Shown piece by piece: positions 63,754 to 64,000 of a DNA stretch of 64,000 bases. The translations under genes and the position numbers were made by a program. The stretch is from contig JADJHD010000021.1 in the NCBI GenBank assembly GCA_016707705.1, forward strand, positions 26,910 through 90,909. The letters are read 5' to 3'. This DNA comes from Bacteroidales bacterium (GTDB lineage Bacteria > Bacteroidota > Bacteroidia > Bacteroidales > UBA4417). The notes beneath the pieces were generated by a model. It was not told the origin of the DNA and did no database searches. It saw only the letters and a program-made list of their open reading frames with translations. Within the stretch, counting starts at the first letter, position 1. Each line of letters opens with the position of its first letter.

Positions 63754-64000
63754 ATGAGTAAAAGAAAGATATTCATTAGCAGTGTGCAAAGTGAGTTTTC
63801 TGAAGAAAGGAAAGCGTTGCATGAGTATATCTGTGCTGATCCGTTACTGGGAAAATTCTTCGAACCATTTCTGTTTGAATTGCTTCCAGCCATTGACCAG
63901 CGGGCTGATAAGGTTTATCTTAGGGAAGTGGAGCATTCAGATATTTACCTGGGACTTTTCGGAAGAAACTATGGTTCAGAAAATGCACAAGGTATCTCTC
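63754..64000 (+). CDS. DUF4062-domain protein, cut by the window end
   Basis: The start ATG directly follows the hsdR stop. The 82 visible residues begin KRKIFISSVQSEFSEERKAL, then ELLPAIDQRADKVYL, then SDIYLGLFGRNYG. This is the DUF4062 N-terminal domain (TIR/SLOG-like fold) often placed before an AlbA_2, ATPase or other effector domain in defence loci, and known inside type I restriction operons. The C-terminal part is outside the window, so the effector type cannot be told. Confidence 0.85.
   Translation, partial: MSKRKIFISSVQSEFSEERKALHEYICADPLLGKFFEPFLFELLPAIDQRADKVYLREVEHSDIYLGLFGRNYGSENAQGIS

Overview
The window looks like a chromosomal segment of a Bacteroidota (probably Bacteroidales-like) bacterium. 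Supporting signs are type IX secretion C-terminal sorting domains, lipoproteins, GH29 and GH35 glycosidases, a LruC-domain protein, -7 promoter elements of the TAnnTTTG type and few Shine-Dalgarno sequences. No tRNA, rRNA, CRISPR array or recognisable transposase was seen. Region 1 (1-22240, minus strand) is, apart from the 3' end of an unrelated gene at 1-86, a 16-gene operon for an extracellular contractile injection system (eCIS). Transcription runs from 22240 down to 394: DUF4255 cap protein, a conserved unknown, one sheath, two tube proteins, a 53-residue DUF5908-type protein, a LysM tube/baseplate adaptor, VgrG-like spike, PAAR tip, gp25, two large baseplate J-like proteins, a 927-residue unknown at the usual fibre position, tape-measure protein, AAA+ ATPase, and last a 1061-residue protein with a disordered N-terminus and many hydrophobic helices, the best payload candidate. 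Region 2 (22241-27022) has an APC amino-acid permease, an MNT/HEPN nucleotidyltransferase-toxin pair and a secreted alpha-L-fucosidase. Region 3 (27226-38774) is a self-contained nickel-hydrogenase module: a NicO/UreH-like nickel permease, hypFCDEAB, an endopeptidase, and a membrane-bound [NiFe] hydrogenase (small, large, cytochrome b) whose small subunit carries the extra cysteines of O2-tolerant enzymes; a divergent TetR-type regulator sits beside it. Region 4 (38883-57473) is cell-envelope related: LruC protein and partner lipoprotein, GH35 beta-galactosidase, TauE-like permease, VOC protein with an in-frame stop near its N-terminus, secreted SGNH hydrolase, seven-repeat propeller lipoprotein, a tripartite RND efflux pump, a T9SS cargo protein and an orphan hypothetical. 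The gaps of this region hold copies of a composite intergenic repeat, short GC-rich palindromes and C/T-rich tracts. Region 5 (about 57900-64000) is an AT-rich defence island: a structured RNA closed by long-range stems at 58054-58384 lies directly upstream of a reverse transcriptase resembling the DRT2/UG2 antiviral class, followed by a membrane protein with a probable frameshift, a type I restriction HsdR and a DUF4062 gene cut by the window end. The RNA interior is stop-free on the minus strand for 90 codons, which would fit a template for a concatemeric ('never-ending') gene. This RT-RNA unit and the eCIS payload are the most interesting parts.
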